Both the position numbers and the translations under genes were made by a program. Positions 20,532-31,476 of a stretch of 64,000 nucleotides of DNA are shown in pieces. The notes under the pieces were generated by a model. The model saw only the letters and a list, made by a program, of their open reading frames with translations, was not told the DNA's origin and ran no database searches. Location: assembly GCA_020736575.1 (NCBI GenBank), contig JAGPYM010000024.1:496001-560000 (forward strand), read 5' to 3'. Origin of the DNA: Thelonectria olida. Taxonomy: Eukaryota; Ascomycota; Sordariomycetes; Hypocreales; Nectriaceae. Positions within the stretch are counted from its first letter, which is position 1. The number at the start of each line of letters is the position of its first letter.

Positions 20532-21449
20532 ATTGTTAAGGCTAATATGCAATTAATATTCTGCTTTCATCTCAGATTACTTTCAAAGCCCCCTAGTTCT
20601 CAGAAACATAGCGTCACCTTCGAAGCACTAGAAGTGAGAATTATCATAGAGGCTTGTGTCAAGACTTATGGATTTCATAGCCTCAATGGCGTGGAATCCT
20701 TAGAGCATCCTTTCTCGAGTTGCGCGTTGTCACGCCCATTCCTCCAAAGGACACCCCTCTCGCGTCAAGGTTGAAGAGGACCACGAACCATGCAAGGCGT
20801 TCTCGCCATCTTTATGGTATGCTGTGATGAGATTCGGCACGGGGGGAAGATCGTCAGGGAGTCACACACCAAGGACATGGCCTTTTCCCTCTTTACCCCG
20901 ACCACCGACTCTCTGTAAAAGCCTTCAGCAAGGTCCTGCATGATGACCTGTCAGTCACACATGGCCGATGAGATTTTTATGGAACACTTCGCCGCGGCGG
21001 TGCCACGGCGTCTGTTGGCTGTGACAGACAAGACCGGCCACTCCGGGCTTTACTCCAAGATCGTGCCGAGGGGGAAGGAGCAGCTCCTACATATGGGAAC
21101 TTCAGGGGGATGGCTTCCATGAATATCTCGCCTCCATTATGACATAATCCCTGAAACACCGGAGTTAAGGCCCCTTTTACCTTGCATAATGGTCGTGTTG
21201 TGTGTCGCCAGGCGGAGGGGCGAGGGGTTGTTGGTTTGAACTGTATGCCGGGCAGGCTTCACTGCTAAGGTAATGTCGAAGAAGGCGTGGAGCACAGAGT
21301 ATGCCTTACCATCAGCAGCTCTCGCCCTTGACTTGTTGCACTGGCAATCTTTGGGTGCAATTATAAAGCCGGTGGATTTTCCAGCTGTCCCGAACACTCA
21401 ACAGCCGTCTCTCAAAACTTTCACTTGACACTCTCCAACGATCGATAAA
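20532..21449. other. Intergenic, nothing recognised
   Basis: No supported gene. Just before the next gene GAACACTCAACAGC occurs at about 21391 and again at 21451 across the start codon, a small local duplication. Confidence 0.4.
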
Positions 21450-22014
21450 ATGAACACTCAACAGCGTCTTGTTTCTACCATGCCTCTTCCCAAGGAGCTC
21501 TTGGGGGAGTCATTCGTCGATGAAGAGGAATTGGCGGCTAAAATTCTTCATGGCGTTCAGGAAAGAGAGGGCGCAGGTGCCTCCCACGCAAAGCTGAAGA
21601 CCAGAAAGAGACGAAGAAGGAATGAAGAGGGACCGACAGGTACGAGAATCCCTTTAGCCCGTAGTAATGAACCTAATGTGTCTAGCAGTGAAGCGTTTGA
21701 AAGAAGGACACTTTGACTCGCTACCTACGCCATGGATGACGTGCTACTATAACAAAGGGCTATTGAGAATCAAACGGAAAGAGAGACTTGTTCGAGAGGA
21801 GAAGTACAAGATTTCTTTTGACACTTCCTTACAGTCATTCGATGGCATTAAACACCGAATGCTCAGCAACGGATGGAATTTGGAATACACCTCTATCAGC
21901 AACTCTACTGATCTCGTCGTCAAAGGTTGCATTAAGGTCCCATCAGAGTTTGGACACAGCTTTCCTGAGATTCTAAAAGAATTGAAGGAGATAATTGCGG
22001 ACGAGAGAAATTGA
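21450..22014 (+). CDS. Hypothetical small basic protein, two exons
   Basis: Exons 21450-21639 and 21689-22014 joined by a 49-bp intron (GTACGA...TAGCAG, with CTAAT as possible branch site). Splicing restores one frame of 171 residues from two otherwise unrelated frames. The N-terminal half is acidic/helical (EEELAAKILHGVQEREG), followed by a strongly basic patch KTRKRRRRNEE consistent with nuclear localisation. The C-terminal half is compact and mixed (TPWMTCYYNKGLLRIKRKER to LKELKEIIADERN). I do not recognise the family. The clean intron and ATG context support a real gene. Confidence 0.5.
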
Positions 22015-24045
22015 TTCACAGGATAGAATGAACTGGGCAGGCAGGGAGAGCGTCGAGGCTGAGTCGTGAACGTGGGCATCTTGACAAGCACGTCAGCTCA
22101 CGGTAGCAAAACCACGCCAAGAGGAACCTGCATCCTTGTGCGTACAAGTATGGGAGTTGTGAGGGCTTGACCAGTGTTTTTATCGGCTCTTATACAGAGC
22201 TATTCAATAGCAACCTATAGAAAAGTCTAGTACCCCTAGTCTCAGTTGTGGTGCTTGTCTAACCTCACTCTAATTCACCAAAGGATTACCTAGTGGTGCT
22301 GCCCATGCGTCTGCATATTCCTCGCCTTTGGAAAATGTAAGGTGTTTTCTGAACAGCGAGAGGGGCAAGCCCCCTCTTACAATGCAATCACCCATTCATG
22401 CAAACCAAGGGGTTAGATCTTCGCTATGTCAAAAACTGGAAGTGGACAGGAAGGAGCGGCGGTGGCCGTTTTCTGCTCCCCCGATGTCACCGTATTGAAA
22501 GGCGGATGACAGTGTTATTTTAAGAGGTGTCCGATGCCCACTCTGGTCCTCAGTCTCTGTGAGGGATCCCGTGCGATCGTAGTCAGCAGCGAGGCTTGGG
22601 CGGATTGAGGGGTCAATAGAGATTAATCTCGACCGCCCGCTCCTTATGCAGCCAAGGACTTGGCCGAGGAAGAATGGCAACCAAAGCATATCAGCAACAA
22701 CTGAACGCGAGTTTCTCAACTATAATTAGCTTTAGGGATCTGCTTGCACCTTCCGCCGCAAAGTGGCTGGACACGGACCTTGGCTTGCACCTGTTCCATG
22801 TTTTAGGTCTATTCCCTTTTTTTAGGCCGGAGGGGGCAGGGGGAGTATTGAGACGCTATCAAAGCAGGCAACAGGGAGGCCCAAAAAAAGGACAACCCGG
22901 TAGACCATCAAACCGATGTTTGTTGGTGGTATTCATGTCGTCACCTAGAATAGCAATTACATAGATGCTCGAGAAGATGTGATTGCCATGTCTGGAAGGA
23001 GAACAAGCGATGGTCCACTTTTTTTTAAACTCTCTCCGTCCCTTATGCACATGTTCCTAGTAGCCACCGTCTCCAGCATGCACGGCGCCGCCAGGGCCGT
23101 GAAGGTGTCCATGATCAGGTTCGCCCACAGCAACCGCACCGTATCACGGGCGACCGCAACGATCTCACTGGGACCCCTCAGTGGACAACGGCGCAGAGGT
23201 CACTGACTACGGATGCCCTCTCAGCATCCGGTCTTGCTACTACTCGTCCTCGGCTTGATCGTCCGAAAGGAGGTCAAACTCCCTCCCACCTTTGAAGGCA
23301 TGGCTTGACGTGGGATGTACAGCTCTGCCTTGAAGAGAGTAGATGCCTCGGCATCCCTATTGAGTCGACTCGTTCGGTCGCTCTACACGACGAGGTTTGA
23401 CGATTCTGCAGATCCTAGCTGCAAATTTTCCTAACGCTTTCGGCCCGCCCGTTGACTTAGCCTCTTTGGTCGTGCTTATAGAAGTGGTGGAGGCGGGTTT
23501 GCGTGTTTGTATTGCGATTATACCTTGTGGCTCTTCGGCACCCTAGACCGCACCAATCGTGTAGCTGATTAGACTTGACTGCCATATCCTATACAACGCA
23601 ACTTTTATGTAGCCATTGGAACGAGCCCTAGTGATAGAAATTCGTATCCTCCTTAGCAATGAGCCTGGGCTGATCGGATAGGTGCGATGGCTGTGTGGGC
23701 ATGTACTGTAGAGATAATGTGCAATGATGATTAACTATTGGAATGATGGATATGGAACGGCCGCTAGAGCTTCGACAGCTTGCGTTGCTGCACTGCAGCT
23801 GGCCACACCAGTTGCCCGTTCTAACCATCGTACCAACTAGTTTACACTCCGTTCCAGGATGGTGGACTCACTTTCAACAATCCCACGTCCATTGGCGTCA
23901 AAGAGGTGTCTCGCGCTGTTTCCCACGGCGGGGAAGCCCAGCATTGTGGCCTTTTCGGGACAAGGTTTGGATGCGCCGGGCTAGCTGCTTCATCGCGGAT
24001 GACCCAAGCGTGGTCTCGCACTAGAGGGGGCCGTTTGTCATCAAA
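22015..24045. other. Two-kilobase gene-free stretch
   Basis: I see no gene, RNA or element that can be supported. Frames are short, antisense to each other and without domains. It ends at the TG terminus of a solo LTR at 24046. Confidence 0.4.
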
Positions 24046-24402
24046 TGTCGCACTGAGCGTGCTTAAAGGGTTAAAGTGAATATGATGAGCAGCAGCAATG
24101 TGTTGATTGATTGTTGTCTAAAGTAGTAGTAGATTTATTACGCCCGGGAGAACAGATCTCATAGGGCCATGGAAGACGCTATGCTATTTACACTTCCGCC
24201 GTGTTGATCCTAACCACAAAATAAAGCCCCACCCTCTCTTCTTAAATCGCTTTCTTCTAGCCTCGCTTGAGTCTGTCTGACAGGCCTGCTTGAAGGCCGA
24301 TTTCTCCAAGTGTTCAGCATCCTATCCTCAGCAGCTGAAGCATGGTCTGTCAAAACGAGGCTGTGTTGTGTTAGTATTTTCTAGTTCTGGGTGTTAATAT
24401 GT

Positions 24403-27400
24403 TCAATTCTCCTCCCTTGGCCCTAGCCTTCCCGTCTCCATCGCGAATTTGATTGTTGCTCGCACCGCCTGTAGGTTAGGTGACCATCTCGGTCCGTCCA
24501 ACGCCGACTTTCCTCCCAGAAAGAATGAGAGGTTTCCCATCTCGCTTTGTCCGATTCGCCGCATGCCTTCGCGTTGTGCATCCCACTTGCTGCAACGAAA
24601 GAGAAAATGTTCCATCGTCTCGGTTGCCCGTCCGCAATCACACAAGTCTGATTCCACCGCGCCGATCCTCGACAGGTAGCTGTTGATCCTCGCCATTCCC
24701 GTGCGTAACTGTGAAAGCGTGTCTGCTTCGCGCCTCTTCAGTCCGTCGTATAGCACCTTTGTGTGTTTTCCTGGTAGCGCTTTGTCGACCCTCTTGGAGA
24801 AGCCGCCCACTCTGTCCGGTAGTGTCTGGTGCTGTTGCAGCTGCTCTCTCGCCAGTCTTGTCCGCGTCGATCGAGCTTGGTACGGCTGTGTCTCTGCCGT
24901 GCGCCCCGATTCAGTTGCTCTCTGGGCCTGTCTCTTCGACTTGGGACCCAAGGGGAACGCGTCATCCCGGGACGGTACCCAGATCATTTTAACACTGTTG
25001 TTGCCTTTTCTTAGCCGTCGGATGTGGTTGTAGATTTCTCGGATGGCGCACTGCCCCGATTGTTGTCGCGGTCGTGCGATCGCCTTCAGCGCTGACTGGC
25101 CGCTTGATAGTATGGTAAGTCTTCGGTTTCGTAATCCGTCAGGCATGCATCGCAATGCCATCGCTATCGCCCCCAGCTCGGCTGTGTAGGGGTTCTGGTC
25201 GTCTCGCGAGCCGAGAGTGACCGAGTACCTAGCCACGACCCTGTTCGCTTGCCCTGCTGCTTTGTGGCTGATGATGCCTCCCATGCCCACTATTCCTCCT
25301 CTGTCCGAAGCACTGGTCGTGATAGTGATGTCTTCGACACTGTTGGCTGCCGCTATCGCCGCCTTCCGGTCTACCTCACACACCAGCGACACGCGGGGGT
25401 GCCACGGAGGTGCTGCATAGGCTTCGATTGTTTCCATCCGCCCGATTCCGCTCTCGCCGAGGGCAAGCGCCAGTCTCTTCATCGGCGAGATGTACCTTCG
25501 ACTCACTGACACTTTGAGTGTCGCGAGCGGGTGCTTCTTTGGCAGCGTGTGCATATTGAGGTACAACTTCATTCCGGCCAGAGCATGTCGCTCGCGTACT
25601 GTTTGGATGTTGGCTTCCGCTTCAGCTATTGTTGCCGCCACCGTTTGGAAGGCTCCCGTGATGGCCCGCGCTCCTATTTTCTGAGCCCTGTTGAGCTCTT
25701 TCAATTCCCTCTCGCCGCGCGCATGCGACCATACGACAGATGCGTAGTCCATGGCTGGGGCCACGGTTGCGACGAAGAGTTGTCTGGCAGCTTGTGGTGG
25801 CAGCATCCTGAGTCTCCGTAGACACATGGCTGCCGAGAGACCTTTGGTGGCGGCCTTGGCCATGTGTTCCTTGAACCTGAGCTCCGTGTCCATAATCACC
25901 CCTAGGAGCTTGGCCGTCGTCTTTGGCTTGACTTCTACTCCATTGATCATGAACGGCGCCTCGCTGGTGCGTTCAGCTACGCGCGTGAAGTGGACAATTG
26001 CTGTCTTGTCGTGCTCAAACGTTGCTCCACTGCGTTTCCCCCACGCCAGTGCCCGGTCGATGATGGCCTGTATGCCGTCCCTGTTCGCCTCCGCTGTTGG
26101 CCCCGTGACCCAAGCCGAGTAGTCGTCGACAAACGCTATCGATCCGCCTTTAGAGTCAATCTTGCTTTGTACCAGGTCTGCGTTGAAGAACAGGAAAAGC
26201 ACAGGCGAAAGCGGCGATCCCTGGGGAAGGCCGGCTTGCGGCAGCTCCCGTTGCTCTGATGTGTAGTCGTTCACCACGATACTGGCTGTACGGTTGGAGC
26301 AGAACGCTTCCACCCATTGCACCAGCTTCTTCGGGATGCCTCTTGCTGTCAGCCTCTGTAGCAGTCTGTCATCGAACACGCCGTTGTACGCGCCTTTGAT
26401 GTCGAAGCTGGCCAGGCTGACCACCTTGCGGTTCCGCCATGCTTTGTACACTTGTTCTTGGAAGAGCAGCAGTGCCTGCTCTGCCGACCGCCGTTTCCTT
26501 GCGCCAAAGTGGTTTGTAGGCAGGAGCCCGAACGTCTCGGCGACGTACGAGATCCTGTCCGCCACCACTGCTTCGAGCACCTTGCCCAGCGTCGACAGCA
26601 GCGAGATCGGTCTCCATGCCTTTGCGAGCGCATAGTCGCCCTTGTCCGGCTTCTTGAGCGGGATGATCTTGGCGCTCCTCCACTGGTTTGGCAGCTGTCC
26701 TTCATTCAGTGAGGTGCGGAACAGATGCATCACGCGTTCCTTGACCACCGGCCACAGTTGCTTCCACACCATCGCCGGCAGGCCGTCTTCTCCGGGCGCT
26801 TTCCACGCCTTGGCTGCCATGACTTTCTCCTCCACCTCCTCCAACGTCAAGTCTGGCATGGCCACTTCTCTCCGCCACGGTCGTGGACCTTCGTCTTCGA
26901 TGGTTGCTGGTAGCGGCGGGAAGAATGCCCTCAGCAGTTCTTCTGCCTGTTCCGCTTTGTCCTGCGTTGTCGTCCCGTCCGCCCTTTTTAGCCGGGGGAT
27001 TTTGTCGCCGACCATGTCGCCACCAGGTTTGAGGTATTTGGCCGCTTGCCAGATATTGGCGCCGTCTGCGAGGAAGTCGTCCCAGTGGGCCTTCTTCTGT
27101 CTTCTGATACTGTCGTGGTACTCTTTGGATGCTACCTTCGCCTGGCTCTCTAGGTTTTCCTGTCTATGGCCTGCCCGCCGCTGCGCCCTCGCCAGGTTTC
27201 TCCAGTACGTGTAGGTTTTTCGGAGTCGAGTAAGGTCCGTTGTCCACCATCTCTTGGCGTATGGCGATGGCTTCGCTCGCGGGACGAGTGCGTGGATTGC
27301 GCCGAGGACTGCCTCCATCAGCCTATCCGTCTGTGTCTGAACCCCGCCGTCCCATGGGAGGAGTGCCAGCTGATCTTTCACTCTCTCCTTGATCGCATTC

Positions 27401-28182
27401 CACGGTGCATTCTTGAAGAGCAGTCTCGGACTCATCGTCCTCTCCGGTGTCGTGAGGTCAAACTCTGTCTGGATTGCCCTATGGTCCGACCCGTGTTCGG
27501 TCTGGTGAATGCCGCAGTGAACCATCTCTTCGGCCAGTTCGGACGACGCAAGCACCAGGTCGATCGTGCTCTCCGCACCACCCCTCTCCCAGGTTTTCGT
27601 TCCCCTGGGGAGGAGGCTGAGAAGGCCATGCTCATCCATGAGGTCGATGATTGCATCTGCCTCCCCTTGGCGTCTGCCTGTCACCTCGTCACCTCCCCAT
27701 AGTTGATCGTGGCGGTTAAAGTCGCCTGCCAAGATCACGTCCGTTCTTTTCCCTGTGCTGTTGCGGAAGCCCGTCATCACCCTGTGCAGTTGCTCCATTG
27801 CCGTGCGTAGAGCATTCTCATTACTCCCTTCCACATACACCGATACCACCAGGACGTCCCGGTCGGGCAGTCGTATTATTGCTCCCGTCAGGTCGGCTGA
27901 CGGTATCGGCACCTGCTCCGTCTCCAGGTCCCTGCGGATCCAGAGCATGCTGCGGATCGGCCATCGCATCTCGTGTCTCTTCATCGGTATAAATCTCGTC
28001 CAGTTTCTGTGGTTGTTTGGCGTTGTCACCACCGCGCCGTCAATGTTCAGCGCGTATGGTTCGGCTACTGCCAGCACCGCGTAGTCCCGCAAGTCTCCAT
28101 CGTTCATCATGCTCAGTTGCACTGCATCCCTCTTCCCCACGTTGAGCTGGAGGATCTGGAGGTTAGTACACATTGTTGCCAT
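24403..28182 (-). CDS. LINE3 ORF2 endonuclease-reverse transcriptase
   Basis: I choose the ATG at 28182 (MATMCTNLQILQLNVGKRD; alternative 28173), because the open frame upstream simply overlaps ORF1; 1259 residues. Domains in order: APE-like endonuclease nicking target DNA (AVAEPY, VILAGDFNRHDQLWGG, STIDLVLAS, GSDHRAIQTEF), reverse transcriptase (GAYNGVFDDRLL, AGLPQGSPLSPVLF, FVDDYSAW), an RNase H-like region, and a terminal zinc motif (CDCGRATETMEHFLFRC). It performs target-primed reverse transcription in the nucleus. The RNase H-like region lacks expected catalytic residues (LSSGQSAL; WVPSRDDAF), so RNA removal is probably left to host enzymes. Confidence 0.92.
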   Translation of the reverse strand: MATMCTNLQILQLNVGKRDAVQLSMMNDGDLRDYAVLAVAEPYALNIDGAVVTTPNNHRNWTRFIPMKRHEMRWPIRSMLWIRRDLETEQVPIPSADLTGAIIRLPDRDVLVVSVYVEGSNENALRTAMEQLHRVMTGFRNSTGKRTDVILAGDFNRHDQLWGGDEVTGRRQGEADAIIDLMDEHGLLSLLPRGTKTWERGGAESTIDLVLASSELAEEMVHCGIHQTEHGSDHRAIQTEFDLTTPERTMSPRLLFKNAPWNAIKERVKDQLALLPWDGGVQTQTDRLMEAVLGAIHALVPRAKPSPYAKRWWTTDLTRLRKTYTYWRNLARAQRRAGHRQENLESQAKVASKEYHDSIRRQKKAHWDDFLADGANIWQAAKYLKPGGDMVGDKIPRLKRADGTTTQDKAEQAEELLRAFFPPLPATIEDEGPRPWRREVAMPDLTLEEVEEKVMAAKAWKAPGEDGLPAMVWKQLWPVVKERVMHLFRTSLNEGQLPNQWRSAKIIPLKKPDKGDYALAKAWRPISLLSTLGKVLEAVVADRISYVAETFGLLPTNHFGARKRRSAEQALLLFQEQVYKAWRNRKVVSLASFDIKGAYNGVFDDRLLQRLTARGIPKKLVQWVEAFCSNRTASIVVNDYTSEQRELPQAGLPQGSPLSPVLFLFFNADLVQSKIDSKGGSIAFVDDYSAWVTGPTAEANRDGIQAIIDRALAWGKRSGATFEHDKTAIVHFTRVAERTSEAPFMINGVEVKPKTTAKLLGVIMDTELRFKEHMAKAATKGLSAAMCLRRLRMLPPQAARQLFVATVAPAMDYASVVWSHARGERELKELNRAQKIGARAITGAFQTVAATIAEAEANIQTVRERHALAGMKLYLNMHTLPKKHPLATLKVSVSRRYISPMKRLALALGESGIGRMETIEAYAAPPWHPRVSLVCEVDRKAAIAAANSVEDITITTSASDRGGIVGMGGIISHKAAGQANRVVARYSVTLGSRDDQNPYTAELGAIAMALRCMPDGLRNRRLTILSSGQSALKAIARPRQQSGQCAIREIYNHIRRLRKGNNSVKMIWVPSRDDAFPLGPKSKRQAQRATESGRTAETQPYQARSTRTRLAREQLQQHQTLPDRVGGFSKRVDKALPGKHTKVLYDGLKRREADTLSQLRTGMARINSYLSRIGAVESDLCDCGRATETMEHFLFRCSKWDAQREGMRRIGQSEMGNLSFFLGGKSALDGPRWSPNLQAVRATIKFAMETGRLGPREEN

Positions 28183-29704
28183 GCATTCGTCGCACTCGGC
28201 AGTTGCGACTGAGCGATTCGTGCGGCCCTCCACAGAGAGCGCACTTGGGCTCGATCGCCTGACATTGTGTGTGACGGTGTCCCGTCTCTGTACATTTGCC
28301 GCATCGCTGGGGTTTGTTGCAGTTGAAGGCCTTGTGGCCAAGCTCCCAACAGTTGTAGCACTGGGCCGGACCTTGACGTCGCTCGAAAACGTTGGTGCTG
28401 GCTGACTCCCCAGCGAGGTGAAAGTATCTCTCTTCCAGGAGGCGTTGTGCATCGCTCGCCTTCGTGACGTAGATCACCATCGAGCCGTACGATTTCCCAT
28501 TCTCCTTGTCGCTGAGCCAGTGCATCTTGGCAATCGTCACGCCGTTCTCCTTTCCCAGCGCCTCCGCCGCGCCTGGCAGCTCGTTGCCCATCGGGTCCAA
28601 CACCGCTGTTCTGTTTGCGCCGTCAACCTTGACCGGATATAGCTGGTCCCTGAGGACTCTTGCACCCTTGACTGCTGTCTTCTCTGCCGCTTCCTTGACG
28701 AGCTTCATCTCCGACTCGTCTCGGCAGATCACCTTAATGCGGTCTACCTTCTTTGCGTCCTTCACCACGGCTGCACACCTCCAGTCTTGTCGGCCCTCCT
28801 TCTTCCTCATCTCTTCCTCGATGGCCTGTCGGACTCCTCCCACTTGTGCTCTTCCCTTCTCCTCCTCGTTGACGCGCGATGTGTCGATGGTGCAGAAGAG
28901 AGTATCGGTAAACGCGGATGGCGTTGTTCGCAGAGATGAGAGAGTTCGAACATTGCTGGGTTGGCTCATCGGTGGGATGCGGGCTACGTCTGCATACGAT
29001 GGCTGTGGGCTTGTCTGGGCACTGTTGGCTGCGATGCTTCTGGCCACCAGGTCCAGCTGTTCTCGTAGCTGTCTCATTTCTTCCGCCGCTTCCTTCCGTA
29101 CTTGCCCAAGCTGCTCGTTCATCTGCTCAGTTATCTGCTCGGTTATCTGCTTGCGCAGCTGCTTGTGATCTTCCGCTCCCTGTTCTCGCATGGCCCTGAG
29201 CTGATCGGCCGTCTGTTCGTGCATACGCCTAAGCTCTTCTGTCCTCTTCCGCTCCTCGGCTGCCTCGGCTCTGGTCGTGCGAATCTCCTTCTGGAGTTGC
29301 CGGATCATCTCCAGCTGATCGCTCATCACTTTTGTCGCTTTCTGGTGGTTCTCCATCAAGGCATCCCAGAGCCTCTCCAGCATTTGTTTCTGCTTGCTCA
29401 TAAGATGGCTCGATGTTTCCTGGAGCATCGTCTGTAGCGTCGTCTGGAGCATCTCCTGGATTAGCGATGAATCGCTGCGCGCCGCGCCATCCACAGCCCG
29501 AATTCCCTCGTTCGCATTGTCCCAGGCGTTGTCTCCTGCTGCCACTTGCTTTGTGCCGGCATTCTTGAATGTCCCGGCCTGGCTTGAGGCTACTTGCCAA
29601 AACTTTTGGGCTTTCGCGGTTGGTTTCACGGGTCTCGACGAGCGACGCGTCGCAGCCACCGAATCCCCACCCTCGACAAGGATCTCCTCGACGGTCGCGT
29701 CCAT
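28163..29704 (-). CDS. LINE3 ORF1 gag-like zinc-knuckle protein
   Basis: A 513-residue ORF1 protein starting at a genuine ATG (29704). A short N-terminal part with a basic patch (TRRSSRPVKPTAKAQK) is followed by a long coiled-coil-like region (about residues 90-225, rich in Glu, Gln, Arg and Leu heptads), a Pro/Ser linker, a globular region, and three C-terminal knuckles (CYNCWELGHKAFNC, CGKCTETGHRHTQC, CALCGGPHESLSRNC). It would bind element RNA and form the retrotransposition particle. Its stop codon overlaps the ORF2 start by 20 nt, suggesting coupled re-initiation of translation. Confidence 0.92.
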   Translation of the reverse strand: MDATVEEILVEGGDSVAATRRSSRPVKPTAKAQKFWQVASSQAGTFKNAGTKQVAAGDNAWDNANEGIRAVDGAARSDSSLIQEMLQTTLQTMLQETSSHLMSKQKQMLERLWDALMENHQKATKVMSDQLEMIRQLQKEIRTTRAEAAEERKRTEELRRMHEQTADQLRAMREQGAEDHKQLRKQITEQITEQMNEQLGQVRKEAAEEMRQLREQLDLVARSIAANSAQTSPQPSYADVARIPPMSQPSNVRTLSSLRTTPSAFTDTLFCTIDTSRVNEEEKGRAQVGGVRQAIEEEMRKKEGRQDWRCAAVVKDAKKVDRIKVICRDESEMKLVKEAAEKTAVKGARVLRDQLYPVKVDGANRTAVLDPMGNELPGAAEALGKENGVTIAKMHWLSDKENGKSYGSMVIYVTKASDAQRLLEERYFHLAGESASTNVFERRQGPAQCYNCWELGHKAFNCNKPQRCGKCTETGHRHTQCQAIEPKCALCGGPHESLSRNCRVRRMHGNNVY

Positions 29705-29750
29705 CTCACGATGCCACGCTCACGGCAGCCCCAACCTATCCTTTCGCCTA

Positions 29751-29786
29751 AAAGAGTGTAAAGAGTGTAAAGAGTGTAAAGAGTGT
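29751..29786 (-). repeat. 9-bp tandem repeat in the LINE3 5' UTR
   Basis: Four copies of AAGAGTGTA in a row, about 47 bp upstream of the ORF1 start. Short tandem repeats in LINE 5' UTRs can carry promoter elements; that role is inference. Confidence 0.8.
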
Positions 29787-29957
29787 CCTCTATCGTCCCG
29801 CTTCTACTACCTTAGCTGGGGGTCTTTTTTTTGTGAGACTGTTTGTTGTCTAAAGCGCGGGGTACTCCAGCCCACAGATTTTACTTGAAGCACACAGGTT
29901 GATTACTAAGTGCTGTTGTTTCCTGAGGCTGGTTGAGATCATGCCTGGCCTGCGACA

Positions 29958-30508
29958 ACTAATCTGTGATTGACAGCCGCCCCTCTTGGCGTTCGTTCTT
30001 GTATCGCCAGCCTATCAGGCTTGCGGGAGACTAACCCGAAGTGATTAGCAGATTGGTGTAGCATAGCCAGCAGCCGATCTTCTTGGTCTGAGCGTCAGTT
30101 TCACACGCGTACTCGTAAAATATCAACGGGCCATCCCATCTTCCCGGCAAAACTCCCCAACCACTAGCATTAATTCGACATGAACTCCCCCCAAAAAAAA
30201 TCGAGCATGTTCCTGCTTACTTTGTTCTGCCTTCCGACGCGATCTGGCCATTCCAGGCCCCCTTTACTGTCGACTGCTTTGGAACCGGATGAGAGAATAT
30301 GGAGGCTTATTGCTGTCTGGTGGATTGTTAGCCTGTTCATAATTGCAACGTGTTGGTATTCTATTTCGATCTCCACCCTTATTTCCTATGAATCCAACCT
30401 TCTAGTTCTTTCGAGGAATGGGCATCCGCTGATTCTGGTTAGATGTAATTCAGGATATCCTATTGAGATGACCTGTACCGGAAGGTGTTCGACCCGAAAC
30501 CCTTAAAG
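29958..30508. other. Intergenic / possible promoter of ankyrin gene
   Basis: No supported gene. A frame at 30180-30506 has a hydrophobic segment (LIAVWWIVSLFIIATCWYSI), but it ends just before the ankyrin gene and I cannot support it independently. Confidence 0.35.
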
Positions 30509-31476
30509 ATGCAGAAGAAAGAACTTGAACGTGAGGGCAGGCGAGGCCCAAAAGAGACAAGGGAAGTCGATCTTGAGGGTGCCGGACGTCAACGGTCAGA
30601 ATGTCAGGGTGGAAATTCTTGCGTGACAACTGCAGGGGCTGTACTATTGAGAAATGATCGTAGGCAAATCCGACTCCGGAATGTCGTTCGCAAGTCGGCT
30701 AACACAACGCAACAAGGTCATCTAACGGCGAAGAGCGGCCAGTTCGACGGCAGCGGAGCATGCTCTGCGGTAGTAGTGTCTTCCAATGCTGCGCGGGAAG
30801 CGCAGAATATCTCCAGTCAAACCGCGCTACTGCAGGCGGCACAGCATGGCTATGCGGACATCGTCAAGTTGCTCCTTGGCACAGGGAAGGCCCATGTCAA
30901 GTCGAGGGATAAATACGGTCGGACGCCGCTGTCCTATGCCGCAGAGAGAGGCCATGTGGGTATTGTGAGGCTTCTTCTAACGACGGACGATGTCGAGGTT
31001 GACTCGAGGAATAATAACGGCTGGACACCGTTATGGTATGCTGCCACGAACTGTCATGAAGGCATTGTAAACCTGCTGCTTGATACGGGCAAGGCCGATG
31101 CTAACTCGAAAAACAACCGGGATCTGACGCCGCTACGGTGGGCCATCGCGGTAGGCCATGAAGAGATGGTGAGACTCCTCCTTGCTACGGGCAAGGTCAA
31201 TGACGATGGCAAGGGTGAATTGAGATGGACACTGGCGTGAGTAGAGGGCCAAACGATCCTCCGGGGATAGAATTATCAATTTATGAGAATCTGAGAAACT
31301 TGCATTTGGTTCCGCGGCGATTCCGAACCGGACTTAAGCATTCCCTGTCTACTCCTGTCCTGGGCTGATCCCTTAGGACGGCCCCTCTGGAGCTGGCCCG
31401 GGACAAGATCTCTGACAATTTAGATGGCCTACTCTTTTCAATTCACGACTACTCGAACGGTTTCTATGCGTCATAG
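30509..31476 (+). CDS. Ankyrin-repeat protein
   Basis: Two exons, 30509-31236 and 31377-31476, joined by a 140-bp intron (GTGAGT...CCTTAG), giving 275 residues. The intron is inferred because the first exon stops mid-repeat and the second continues with ATAPLELARDKISDNL, the usual closing pattern of an ankyrin unit. Residues about 110-245 carry four repeats (SQTALLQAAQHGYADIVKLL, GRTPLSYAAERGHVGIVRLL, GWTPLWYAATNCHEGIVNLL, DLTPLRWAIAVGHEEMVRLL). The N-terminal 100 residues are basic and featureless. Such proteins mediate protein-protein contacts; in fungi they are often parts of NLR or HET genes, so this may be a remnant of a longer receptor. Confidence 0.65.

Larger units (their letters stand above)
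24124..29842 (-). mobile_element. Structurally intact Tad-like LINE (LINE3)
   Basis: Full-length non-LTR retrotransposon of 5719 bp with both ORFs open. It is flanked by a perfect 13-bp target duplication TTGTTGTCTAAAG (24111-24123, 29843-29855). The 3' tail is (CTA)n rather than the (CATT)n tail of LINE1 and LINE2. The 5' UTR (29705-29842) contains a short 9-bp tandem repeat. It inserted into a copia LTR whose uninterrupted counterpart is present at 51420-51530. Intact ORFs and duplication indicate a recent, possibly still active, copy. Confidence 0.93.
24046..29957 (-). repeat. Solo copia LTR (copy A), split by a LINE
   Basis: Positions 24046-24123 and 29856-29957 together form a ~180-bp unit with TGTCGCA...TGCGACA ends. 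It is homologous to the copia LTR at 51420-52366. The LINE at 24124-29842 is inserted inside it. No internal copia sequence or primer-binding site adjoins it, so it is called a solo LTR; no 5-bp target duplication is visible. Confidence 0.75.

Noticed and set aside
24403..29704. Long plus-strand frames opposite the LINE3 ORFs
   Set aside because: They have no domains and exist because the GC-rich LINE coding strand leaves the complementary frames open; the same shadows occur opposite LINE1 and MULE3.
24046..29957. The 180-bp repeat as a MITE because of its TGTCGCA/TGCGACA ends
   Set aside because: The second copy is followed by a tRNA-half primer-binding site and copia gag, so it is an LTR; the short inverted ends are normal for LTRs.
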